The notes below the pieces were generated by a model. It saw only the letters and a program-made list of their open reading frames with translations. It made no database searches and was not told the origin of the DNA. A stretch of 41,769 nt of DNA. Origin: an uncultured Lachnospiraceae bacterium (GTDB lineage: Bacteria > Bacillota > Clostridia > Lachnospirales > Lachnospiraceae). This document shows, piece after piece, positions 17,020 through 24,448 of this stretch (position 1 is the stretch's first letter; every line of letters starts with the position of its first letter). The translations under genes were made by a program, and so were the position numbers. The stretch spans positions 1 through 41,769 of the forward strand of contig CANDAG010000032.1 of the NCBI GenBank assembly GCA_947382625.1, read 5' to 3'.

Positions 17020-17066
17020 GATCAATAAGCCGGCTCGCGAAGCGAAGCGTGGCGTGCGTGTTTGAT
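17020..17066 (+). repeat. Type A element, copy 1 of a tandem pair
   Basis: GATCAATAA, arm GCCGGC, inner CGC-GAA-GCG with an extra AAGCG, then GCGTG and TTTGAT. It shares its terminal GATC with the next copy. It lies in the leader of the minus-strand chemoreceptor. Confidence 0.75.
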
Positions 17067-17097
17067 CAATAAGCTGCCTCGCAGGGCAGCGTTTAAT
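17064..17097 (+). repeat. Type A element, copy 2 of a tandem pair
   Basis: GATCAATAA, arms GCTGCC / GGCAGC pairing perfectly around TCGCA, then GTTTAATG. The arm sequence differs from copy 1, while pairing is kept. Confidence 0.75.
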
Positions 17098-17121
17098 GGT
17101 GAAATGAACATGTATAAGTCC

Positions 17122-17149
17122 ATCATACGGGATTTCAGTTTTTTTGCAA
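17122..17149 (-). promoter_or_regulatory. Candidate promoter of the chemoreceptor gene
   Basis: Read on the minus strand: TTGCAA (17149-17144), 16 bp, TATGAT (17127-17122). Transcription from here would carry the two type A repeats in the leader. The remaining part of this 390-nt gap (17150-17290) holds two small hairpins, GCCACGC / GTGTGGC and GCCCG / CGGGC near 17218-17262. I recognise no riboswitch class and no credible gene. Confidence 0.5.
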
Positions 17150-17295
17150 GTTATTTTTCAGCCGGCTTTGCTGGATATATTTGCCGGAAAGTGAAAAGAG
17201 CAAAAGCCGTCAAAGGAAGCCACGCGATAAGTGTGTGGCCCGGGTGCGAAAAGTAACGGGCATGTTTACTGATGAAAAACCCGGAGAGGTGATGC

Positions 17296-17323
17296 TTGAA
17301 AAAAACAATGGATGCAGTATAAT
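17296..17323 (+). promoter_or_regulatory. Promoter of the patatin-like gene
   Basis: TTGAAA (17296-17301), 16 bp, TATAAT (17318-17323), 63 nt upstream of the ATG. Confidence 0.6.
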
Positions 17324-17386
17324 GGGTATTATGAGGGGATTAAAGGGGATAAAGATAAAAGGCGTTGATAAGGAAAAGGGTTACAA

Positions 17387-18238
17387 ATGGAAAAGGTGGG
17401 AATTCTAATTGAAGGCGGGGCTATGAGGAGTGTTTTTGCAGCCGGTGTGCTGGATTTTTTTCTTGAAAAGGGGATTGAAATACCAAACGTGCTGGCGGTC
17501 TCCGCAGGCGCTTATGCGGCCATGAACTATGTGTCAGGACAAAAAGGGAGAGCTGTGGATGCGGTGATCAAGCCGCTGGAGAAGGAAAAATATATGGGAC
17601 CCGGGATTTTTTTGAGGAAGGGTACCTTTTTTGATATGGATTTCCTTTTTGAGGATGTTCCCAAAAAGCTTTCGCCCTTTGATTTTGAGACCTTCAAAAA
17701 TTCGGCAAAGCGCTTCATCGTCAATACTACGGATTGTCGGACAGGGCAAAGTGTATTCCATGAGGAATTTGAATCAGAGGAGCAGTTCTGGAAGATCTGC
17801 AGGGCGGCAAATTCCCTGCCGTTTATTTCCAGAATAAGCAGGATCAATAATATTCCCATGCTGGATGGGGGAATGGCGGATGCGCTGCCTGTGGCCAAGG
17901 CGTTAGAGGAGGGATGGGATAAGCTTCTGGTGATCCTTACCCGCAAGTCTGACTATCGGAAGAAATACAGGCATTTATATATGATGATGATAAGGCTTTT
18001 GTATCACCGGTATCCTGAGTTTGTAAAGACGGTAGCGCGCAGAGCAAGGAAATACAACCATTGTTTAAATGAACTGGCGCAGATGGAACGGGATGGCAAG
18101 GCTATGATCTTCCGGCCCTCAAGGCTTGCCGTAAACAATAACGAATCCAATGTGGATGTTCTGATGGATTACTATCATCACGGATATGAGGAAGCCAGCG
18201 GACGTGAGAAAGAAATTTGGAGCTTTTTAGCAACGTAA
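17387..18238 (+). CDS. Patatin-like phospholipase/acylhydrolase (YjjU type)
   Basis: Predicted Ser/Asp dyad lipid acylhydrolase of 283 residues. The nucleophile elbow reads LAVSAGAYA (about 36-44), so the classic G-x-S-x-G has Ala in its first position. The oxyanion loop is IEGGAMRSVFAAGVLD (about 8-23), where most relatives have EGGGMRG. The catalytic Asp lies in LDGGMADALP (about 160-169). Substitutions at two glycine sites are conservative enough that activity may be kept. No signal peptide, so it acts in the cytoplasm. Substrate is unknown; family members cleave phospholipids or esters. The AAAAGGG site precedes the ATG. A hairpin overlaps the stop codon. Confidence 0.87.
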   Translation: MEKVGILIEGGAMRSVFAAGVLDFFLEKGIEIPNVLAVSAGAYAAMNYVSGQKGRAVDAVIKPLEKEKYMGPGIFLRKGTFFDMDFLFEDVPKKLSPFDFETFKNSAKRFIVNTTDCRTGQSVFHEEFESEEQFWKICRAANSLPFISRISRINNIPMLDGGMADALPVAKALEEGWDKLLVILTRKSDYRKKYRHLYMMMIRLLYHRYPEFVKTVARRARKYNHCLNELAQMERDGKAMIFRPSRLAVNNNESNVDVLMDYYHHGYEEASGREKEIWSFLAT

Positions 18239-18257
18239 ATCCCTTTACGTTGGTTTT
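18231..18257 (+). terminator. Terminator overlapping the end of the patatin-like gene
   Basis: CAACGTAAA / TTTACGTTG (18231-18239 with 18244-18252), 4-nt loop, then GTTTT. The left arm includes the final codons and the stop. Confidence 0.6.
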
Positions 18258-18258
18258 A

Positions 18259-18298
18259 TATCAATAAGCCGATTCGCGGAGCGTATCGGCGTTTGATA
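18259..18298 (+). repeat. Type A palindromic element (best archetype)
   Basis: TATCAATAA, arm GCCGAT, inner CGC-GGA-GCG, arm ATCGGC, GTTTGATA. Three nested pairings: TATCAA / TTGATA ends, GCCGAT / ATCGGC arms and CGC / GCG around the GGA triloop. It lies between the patatin-like gene and the TPR-DUF4037 gene. Confidence 0.85.
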
Positions 18299-18339
18299 AG
18301 GAAGCGCGTGATGGCAGAGGCACGCAGATAGGAGAAGAT

Positions 18340-20673
18340 ATGGTAATAGAAGAAGTATTGAGACAGTTAGATGAATTATTTGCACAGCATCATGTGGATC
18401 AGGTAGAGCCTTTTTTACTGCAAAAAATGGAAGACGCAGATGCAGAAGGGGATATCGGCTCCATGATCACGCTTCTCAATGAGCTGATCGGGCATTACAG
18501 GGAGACAGGAGAATTCGAGAAGTCCATTTCCTGCTGTAAGCAGGTATTGCTTTTGACAGAGCGGGCAGGCCTTAAGGGCACAGTGGTTTATGCCACTACG
18601 CTTCTTAATGTGGCTAATGCATGCCGCGCGGCCGGACTCCTTCGGGAATCCATGATCTATTATCAGGAGGTTAAGGCGGTCTATGAGAAGGAATTAGAGC
18701 ATGGTGACTTCCGGTATGCAAGTCTGTACAATAATATGAGCCTTCTCTTTCAGGAGATGGGTGATTTTGAAAGCGCCTGTGATTGTTTGGAGAGGGCTCT
18801 TTCTATTGCTACCATGTATGCGGAGGCAAGAATAGAGGTGGCCGTAACCTACACCAATTTAGCGGCGTCGCAGCTAAAGCTTGGACGTTATCAGGATGCC
18901 ATTGACAATCTTGAGAGAGCCTTCGCCATTTTTGAGACGGATGAAGATAAAGATTATCATTACAGCGGAGCCCTTTCTGCAATGGGCGAGGCTCAGTATC
19001 TGGCCGGAAATCTGGAGGAATCCGCCAGATATTACAGAATGGCTTTAGATGAGATCGAGAGAAATGTAGGAAAAAGCAAGGCCTATGAGATCACCTTGCA
19101 GAATCTGAATACAGTGACCGAAAAGATTAAGCAGATTCCTGTGAAAAACCGGCAGTTTGGAAGTGGAATGGAGCTTTGCCAGGCATTTTATGAGGAATAC
19201 GGCAGGCCTATGATCCGGCAGAAATTCCCCATGTATGAAGATGTGATCGCAGTCGGGCTTGTGGGAGAGGGCTCAGAGTGCTTTGGTTTTGACGACCAGG
19301 TATCCAGAGATCACGATTTTGGACCGGGCTTTTGTCTCTGGCTCACGGACCAGGTGTATGACGAGATCGGGGAGGATTTGCAAAGAGCCTATGAGGAGCT
19401 GCCATCTACTTACATGGGTATCACCCGCTTTACCACGCTGAAAGCCCAGAAGAGGGTAGGCGTGTTCAGGATCGGGGATTTTTATGAGGGACTGATCGGC
19501 CTTCGGGATGTGCCTGCCACTCAGAATCAGTGGCTGTTCCTGGATGACTACCGGCTTGCCACGGCGGTGAACGGTAAGGTGTTCCGGGACGATTTCGGAG
19601 AATTTACAAGGATCCGCAGAGGGATACTTTCCTATTATCCGGAGGAGGTACGGATCAGAAAAATTGCAAGGGAAGCCGCTTTGATGGCGCAGTCCGGGCA
19701 GTACAATTATTCCCGTATGTTCGGCAGGGGGGAGCGTGTGACGGCAAGGATCGCCCTGTCAGAATTTATGAAGCATACCATGTCCATGGTCTATCTTCTG
19801 AACCGGACTTATGCACCTTTTTATAAATGGATGCACAGAGGGATGGAGAAGCTTCCGGTGCTGCCGGAAATCAGGGATATATTAAGCGCTCTGGTGGATT
19901 TCCCGGCAGGAGACGAGCGGATTCCGCAGACCATTGAAATGATCGTTGCGATGATCATAGCGGAAATGAAAAAGCAGGGGCTGACCAGTGGGGAGGATAA
20001 CTATCTGGACAATCATACAGATAAAATTTTAAGAAGTATTCCCCAAAAAGATAAAAAGGAGGAATCCTTCCACAGCGCCCTTATAGATGAGCTGGTTTTG
20101 CTGGAATGGGAAGCCTTTGATAAGGTGGAAAACGAAGGTGGAAGGGCCGAGTGCCAGGATGACTGGAATACCTTTTCCATCATGAGAAAAAGCCAGTATA
20201 TGACATGGACAGCAGAGATGTTAAAGAGCTATATCGGAGATTTTCGTAGAGCCACGCAGAGAGGATGGAATCTGATCACGGAGAAATACGGGCGGATGAT
20301 GGAGAGTACGGCGCCCCTTCGGTATGCCCAGATCAAGGATTCTCTGCCGGTGCTGCCGGACATGAAAAAAGAGATCATTGAGGAGATCGTAAAGATCCAG
20401 GTGGGATGGATGGAGGATCTCTCCCGCAGATATCCCAAGGCGGCAGGCCTTGCCCGCAGGATCCATACAGCGGAGGATACCCCCTTTGATACTTCCTACG
20501 AAACCTATTTAAGAGGAGAGGTGTCTACCTACTCGGATGAGACCCTGGATCTGTATGGCAGATTTATTGCAGGGCTTTGCAGAAGAGAGGAAAATCTTGC
20601 AGAGAAGATCATGACAAATACTGCGCTTCTTTATGGATATGCCTCCCTGGATGAGCTGGAAAGGAAGCTATAA
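18340..20673 (+). CDS. TPR-repeat protein with C-terminal DUF4037 nucleotidyltransferase-like domain
   Basis: A 777-residue cytoplasmic protein. Residues about 20-260 are tetratricopeptide helices (for example NMSLLFQEMGDFESACDCLERALSI, in two 20-residue parts). A domain from about 285 onward matches DUF4037. Its start VGLVGEGSECFGFDD and DQVSRDHDFGPGF (about 303-330) has the G-S ... D-x-D layout of the nucleotidyltransferase fold. A four-helix-like C-terminal region follows (to 777). A transferase acting on a small molecule or protein is a reasonable guess, the substrate is unknown. AGGAGA lies 6 nt before the ATG. The next gene (MATE) starts 2 nt after it ends, so they are cotranscribed. 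Confidence 0.85.
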   Translation: MVIEEVLRQLDELFAQHHVDQVEPFLLQKMEDADAEGDIGSMITLLNELIGHYRETGEFEKSISCCKQVLLLTERAGLKGTVVYATTLLNVANACRAAGLLRESMIYYQEVKAVYEKELEHGDFRYASLYNNMSLLFQEMGDFESACDCLERALSIATMYAEARIEVAVTYTNLAASQLKLGRYQDAIDNLERAFAIFETDEDKDYHYSGALSAMGEAQYLAGNLEESARYYRMALDEIERNVGKSKAYEITLQNLNTVTEKIKQIPVKNRQFGSGMELCQAFYEEYGRPMIRQKFPMYEDVIAVGLVGEGSECFGFDDQVSRDHDFGPGFCLWLTDQVYDEIGEDLQRAYEELPSTYMGITRFTTLKAQKRVGVFRIGDFYEGLIGLRDVPATQNQWLFLDDYRLATAVNGKVFRDDFGEFTRIRRGILSYYPEEVRIRKIAREAALMAQSGQYNYSRMFGRGERVTARIALSEFMKHTMSMVYLLNRTYAPFYKWMHRGMEKLPVLPEIRDILSALVDFPAGDERIPQTIEMIVAMIIAEMKKQGLTSGEDNYLDNHTDKILRSIPQKDKKEESFHSALIDELVLLEWEAFDKVENEGGRAECQDDWNTFSIMRKSQYMTWTAEMLKSYIGDFRRATQRGWNLITEKYGRMMESTAPLRYAQIKDSLPVLPDMKKEIIEEIVKIQVGWMEDLSRRYPKAAGLARRIHTAEDTPFDTSYETYLRGEVSTYSDETLDLYGRFIAGLCRREENLAEKIMTNTALLYGYASLDELERKL

Positions 20674-20675
20674 AA

Positions 20676-22037
20676 ATGCAAAAGAAAACATCAAAATCCT
20701 ATGAGATCGACATGTGCAACGGGCCCTTGTTTGGCAAGATCATGCTTTTTACTCTGCCGCTTATGCTCTCCGGTATCCTGCAGCTTCTTTTTAATGCGGC
20801 TGATGTGGTGGTAGTAGGAAGGTTTGCGGGAAATGAGGCTCTTGCTGCAGTGGGTTCCACGGGAGCGCTCACAAATCTGCTGGTAAACCTGTTTATTGGT
20901 CTGTCTGTCGGTGCAAATGTGCTGGTAGCAAGATATTATGGAGCAAGGCAGGAGGATGAGGTGAGCCGGACGGTGCATACTTCCATGCTGGTCAGCGCAG
21001 TAGGAGGGATCATCCTTACTTTTCTTGGTATTACACTGGCAAGACCCTTGCTGCAGCTGATGGATACGCCGGAAAATGTGATCGGCCATTCCGTGTTATA
21101 TATGCGGATTTATTTTGTGGGTATGCCGGTGATGCTGGTCTTTAATTTCGGCAGTGCGATCCTGCGTGCGATCGGAGACACCCGAAGACCTCTGTTTTAT
21201 CTGATCATTGCAGGAGTGATCAATGTAGCCCTGAATCTTTTCTTTGTGATCGTACTGCATTTGGGAGTGGCAGGTGTGGCGCTGGCAACGGTTCTTTCCC
21301 AGTGCGTATCTACGATGCTGATCGTCAGATGCCTGATGCGCAGTGAAGGATGCTTTAAGCTGTGCTTTGATAAGCTCCGCATGGATTGGGATAAATTCAG
21401 GAAGATCGCCGCCATCGGTTTCCCGGCAGGGATCCAGGGGTCTTTGTTTTCCATATCCAATGTGCTGATCCAGTCCTCTGTCAATTCCTTTGGCTCCGTT
21501 GCCATGGCAGGTAATACTGCCGGCTCTAATGTGGAAGGCTTTGTGTACACAGCTATGAATTCCGTTCATCAGACAGCGGTAAGCTTTACCGGGCAGAATT
21601 TAGGCGGTAAGCGATATGACAGGATCCGTATCATAGTGCTGGATTGTGTTTTGTTCGTATCAGTCATTGGTCTTGTGTTGGGAAACGGTGCAGTTTTTCT
21701 GGGGGATCGGATCCTGGGATTTTATTCTTCCGATCCGGAGGTGATCAGCTATGGCCTGCAGAGAATGAGTATTATCTGTACCACCTACTTTTTGTGCGGG
21801 CTGATGGATGTAATGGTGGGATGTATCCGGGGACTGGGCTATGCGGTGATGCCCATGATCGTTTCCCTTATGGGAGCATGTGCCTTTCGTGTGATCTGGA
21901 TTTATACCTTTTTCCAGTGGGACAGAACGCTGCGGACGCTCTACATATCCTACCCTATTTCCTGGGCATTGACTGCAGCGGCGCATTTTGCGTGTTTCGT
22001 AGTGGTGTATCGGAAGCTTAAAAAAGATATGGGATGA
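20676..22037 (+). CDS. MATE family efflux transporter
   Basis: Multidrug and toxic compound extrusion-type exporter driven by sodium or protons. The 453 residues show twelve hydrophobic segments in two halves. Family landmarks include GPLFGKIMLFTLPLMLSGIL at the N-terminus, LFNAADVVVVGRFAGNEALAAVG (about 40-62), and in the second half GFPAGIQGSLFSISNVLIQ and ANTAG/GQNLG-type segments. It lies within the NorM/DinF clade, but the cargo cannot be predicted. The start is 2 nt after the upstream stop, with GGAAGGAAG inside that gene's end, so expression is coupled to the TPR-DUF4037 protein. Confidence 0.92.
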   Translation: MQKKTSKSYEIDMCNGPLFGKIMLFTLPLMLSGILQLLFNAADVVVVGRFAGNEALAAVGSTGALTNLLVNLFIGLSVGANVLVARYYGARQEDEVSRTVHTSMLVSAVGGIILTFLGITLARPLLQLMDTPENVIGHSVLYMRIYFVGMPVMLVFNFGSAILRAIGDTRRPLFYLIIAGVINVALNLFFVIVLHLGVAGVALATVLSQCVSTMLIVRCLMRSEGCFKLCFDKLRMDWDKFRKIAAIGFPAGIQGSLFSISNVLIQSSVNSFGSVAMAGNTAGSNVEGFVYTAMNSVHQTAVSFTGQNLGGKRYDRIRIIVLDCVLFVSVIGLVLGNGAVFLGDRILGFYSSDPEVISYGLQRMSIICTTYFLCGLMDVMVGCIRGLGYAVMPMIVSLMGACAFRVIWIYTFFQWDRTLRTLYISYPISWALTAAAHFACFVVVYRKLKKDMG

Positions 22038-22054
22038 CAATTTTTGGTTTGAGA

Positions 22055-22092
22055 ATCAAACGCGGACATGCTCCGCGAATCGGCTTATTGAT
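22055..22092 (-). repeat. Type A palindromic element (reverse orientation)
   Basis: On the minus strand: ATCAATAA, GCCGAT, TCGCGGAGC, then ATGTCCGC and GTTTGAT. The ends pair well; the right arm has changed so that GCGGA / TCCGC can pair instead. It directly precedes the MATE terminator. Confidence 0.75.
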
Positions 22093-22099
22093 AAAAAGG

Positions 22100-22123
22100 G
22101 TCTGCCTTCGGGCAGACTTTTTT
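22100..22123 (+). terminator. Terminator after the MATE gene
   Basis: GTCTGCC-TTCG-GGCAGAC (22100-22117), a UUCG tetraloop hairpin followed by six T. Confidence 0.93.
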
Positions 22124-22142
22124 ATTCGTCGAAAAATATATA

Positions 22143-22177
22143 TTGACAATAATGTACATATATGATATATACATTAT
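22143..22177 (+). promoter_or_regulatory. Promoter and putative GntR operator
   Basis: TTGACA (22143-22148), 17 bp, TATATA (22166-22171). Overlapping it, ATAATGTA (22149-22156) and TACATTAT (22170-22177) are exact reverse complements 13 nt apart, and 12 of 14 positions match across the whole 29-nt palindrome. The YtrA repressor of Bacillus binds AGTGTA-13 nt-TACACT, the same spacing. Self-repression of the operon is therefore likely. Confidence 0.7.
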
Positions 22178-22219
22178 ATAAGCACTTGAAAAGGAATTCC
22201 GGTGAAAAAGAGGTGAAAA

Positions 22220-22594
22220 ATGGACATTATAATCAGTAATTCCAGTGACAGACCCATTTATGAGCAGATCACCAATCAGATCAAAGGGTTGGTCATGAGT
22301 GGGGCGCTGAAGGAAGGGGATCCGTTACCCTCCATGAGGACGCTGGCGAAGGAGCTGCGTATCAGTGTGATCACCACGAAGCGGGCCTATGAGGATTTAG
22401 AGCGGGATGGATTCATCTCCACTGTGGTGGGCAAGGGAAGCTTTGTGAAAGCGGCAGATACCAGACTGGTGAGGGAGGAAAAACTCAAACAGATAGAGGA
22501 TCTTCTTTCCCGGGCGATCCTGCTTGCTCGGCAGAGCGCCATCGGGAGAGAGGAAATTGAGGAAATCATCGATATCCTTTATCAGGAAGAATAA
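22220..22594 (+). CDS. GntR family repressor, YtrA subfamily
   Basis: Short GntR regulator of 124 residues: an N-terminal winged helix-turn-helix (about 10-75: PIYEQITNQIKGLVMSG, then LPSMRTLAKELRISVITTKRAYEDL) and only a small C-terminal helix pair for dimerisation. That size is the YtrA subfamily, whose members sit first in ABC-transporter operons and repress them until cell-wall-active antibiotics or similar stress appear. AGAGGTG is about 5 nt before the ATG. It is followed by an ABC ATPase and a permease in the same direction. The inducer is unknown. Confidence 0.92.
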   Translation: MDIIISNSSDRPIYEQITNQIKGLVMSGALKEGDPLPSMRTLAKELRISVITTKRAYEDLERDGFISTVVGKGSFVKAADTRLVREEKLKQIEDLLSRAILLARQSAIGREEIEEIIDILYQEE

Positions 22595-22674
22595 AAGAGT
22601 AAAATATGGAGTATCACTGAATGATCTGCTGTAAAATATGCTGCAAGCGGCGGCAGAATGAGAGGCGAAGGTTT

Positions 22675-23622
22675 ATGGAAAATGCAGTTACAGTTAAAAA
22701 TCTAACAAAAAAGTATGAGGGATTTACTTTGGATCATATTAGCTTTACAATCCCTACAGGGTCGGTTGTAGGGTTTGTAGGGGAAAACGGCGCAGGAAAA
22801 AGCACTACGATCCTAGCAATTCTGGGAATCATATCTGCAGACGAGGGAGAAGTGGAAATGCTCGGACACCCTGTCACAACCGGAAAGAATAGGTCAGGCT
22901 CTCTGGAAGGGAAAGGACAGTTTCCGGATGAGTCCTGGAGAGAGCATATAGGAGTGGTTTTTGACGAATGCAACTTCTCCGCAGAGTTAAATCTAAAATA
23001 TATTTCCAGGATCATGAAAAATATCTACCATACATGGGATGAAGACAGATTTATGAAATATATAAAGAAGTTTGAGCTTCCCATGAACAAAAAGGTAAAA
23101 GAGCTATCCAAAGGGATGAAAATGAAGCTGTCAATTGCAGTGGCGCTGTCCCATGACAGCAGGCTGCTCATTTTAGACGAGGCCACCAGTGGTCTTGATC
23201 CTGTGATCAGAAATGAGATCCTCGATATTTTCAGGGAGTTCATTGAAGATGGGGAGCATACGGTTTTTATTTCTTCACATATCACCTCTGATATCGAAAA
23301 GATTGCAGATTATGTCATGCTGATCCATAAGGGAAAGCTCTTGTTTGAAGAAAACAAGGATGAGCTTCTTTATAATTATGGGATCGTGAGATGCAGCAGA
23401 AAACAGGCGGAACTGATCCCTCGGGAGCTTATTATGGGATCGGAAGGAAATGAATACGGAGTCAGCGTGCTTATTAAGGACAGGAATAAACTGATGGAGA
23501 GTACCTTTCCCAAAGAGGCAGAAATGGCGGGCCAGAGTCCGATTGCTCTGGATCGGGTCAGTATAGAGGATGTACTGCTTTATTTTGTGAAATCGGCAGA
23601 TATGATCAGAAAGGATGTATGA
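22675..23622 (+). CDS. ABC transporter ATP-binding protein
   Basis: ATPase subunit of an ABC-2 type exporter, 315 residues from the ATG at 22675. Walker A GENGAGKSTT (about 39-48), signature LSKGMKMKLS (about 143), Walker B LLILDEATSGLDP and the switch His in ISSHITSDIEK. The last about 90 residues form an accessory domain. The start at 22675 is chosen for its GAAGG site 5 nt upstream and the normal N-terminus MENAVTVKNLTKKY; the longer frame from 22621 begins with an unlikely Cys-rich stretch. The stop overlaps the permease start by 4 nt. It works with the permease and the GntR regulator. Confidence 0.93.
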   Translation: MENAVTVKNLTKKYEGFTLDHISFTIPTGSVVGFVGENGAGKSTTILAILGIISADEGEVEMLGHPVTTGKNRSGSLEGKGQFPDESWREHIGVVFDECNFSAELNLKYISRIMKNIYHTWDEDRFMKYIKKFELPMNKKVKELSKGMKMKLSIAVALSHDSRLLILDEATSGLDPVIRNEILDIFREFIEDGEHTVFISSHITSDIEKIADYVMLIHKGKLLFEENKDELLYNYGIVRCSRKQAELIPRELIMGSEGNEYGVSVLIKDRNKLMESTFPKEAEMAGQSPIALDRVSIEDVLLYFVKSADMIRKDV

Positions 23623-24299
23623 AAATGAAAGGTTTGGTTTTAAAGGATTTATACTATTTGAAAGGATTTGCAAGACAGTATATATTGATTCTGTTATTTA
23701 TGGCAGTGTGGTCTTTTATGGTGAAAAATTCCTCCTTTGCCATTACCTATCTGCTTGTTATGGGAAATACTATGATGCTTAGTACAGCCTCTATGGATGA
23801 GGCGGTTTCGTTTAACAAATATGCGCTTACTATGCCGGTAAGCAGGAAGATGCTGGTACAGTCAAAATATATTTTGATGGGCGTCATAGAGACGGCAGCG
23901 CTTCTGATCGGGCTCATGTTTGGAGTCCTCATAGAATTAAGTACCTTTCAGATCAATGGTTCTGCCAGATGGATCCAGACTGACTTTGAGTGGACCGGGA
24001 TCATCACATTATTTGCCTTATTTTTGGTCATAAGCTGTGCAACGCTTCCTGCTGTTTTCAAATTGGGAGTAGAGAAGGCAAGGCATATCTATCTGATTCT
24101 GGTGATGGGGCTGGCTGTTTTGGTGTTCGGAGGATTGAAGCTCTTTGAGATGGCAGGGATTTCATTAGATTTTTTGGAACATTTTTATGAGATTCCTTCA
24201 GGTAAATTGACGGTGGTTTTTCTGGCTGTTTGTGTGGCAGCCGTTGCCATCTCCTATCGGGTTTCCCTTAGAATGGCCAGAAGTAAAGAATGGAAATAA
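23619..24299 (+). CDS. ABC-2 type transporter permease
   Basis: Membrane partner of the preceding ATPase, 226 residues with six hydrophobic segments (roughly 17-37, 40-60, 85-110, 128-150, 160-180 and 197-217). The N-terminal MKMKGLVLKDLYYLKGF is a typical ABC-2 permease entry helix. No substrate can be read from the sequence. The ATG overlaps the ATPase stop (ATGA-type coupling) and AAAGGA sits 5-6 nt upstream. Operon: GntR, ATPase, permease. Confidence 0.85.
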   Translation: MKMKGLVLKDLYYLKGFARQYILILLFMAVWSFMVKNSSFAITYLLVMGNTMMLSTASMDEAVSFNKYALTMPVSRKMLVQSKYILMGVIETAALLIGLMFGVLIELSTFQINGSARWIQTDFEWTGIITLFALFLVISCATLPAVFKLGVEKARHIYLILVMGLAVLVFGGLKLFEMAGISLDFLEHFYEIPSGKLTVVFLAVCVAAVAISYRVSLRMARSKEWK

Positions 24300-24337
24300 G
24301 GAAGCTAAAAAGTAAAGGTAAGTAAATCATTTTCCCA

Positions 24338-24366
24338 TTGGCAGAATCCTAAAAAGTTGTTATAGT
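24338..24366 (+). promoter_or_regulatory. Promoter of aroA
   Basis: TTGGCA (24338-24343), 17 bp, TATAGT (24361-24366). The predicted leader is about 75 nt and contains a possible relic of a type A element (AATAAGCCTG and CAGGC, 24397-24424). Confidence 0.65.
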
Positions 24367-24448
24367 AATAAGGAAGCAATGCGGGGCAAGCGTGCAATAA
24401 GCCTGCCGGATCATAACAACAGGCCAGACATTAAATGGAGATTTAACA

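Noticed and set aside
17190-17265. c-di-GMP, cobalamin, THF or ZTP riboswitch upstream of the patatin gene
   Set aside because: None of their core motifs is present beyond short chance matches.
17062-17408. Two short frames (64 and 75 codons) between chemoreceptor and patatin genes
   Set aside because: They cross repeat elements and promoters, and their translations are low-complexity basic strings.
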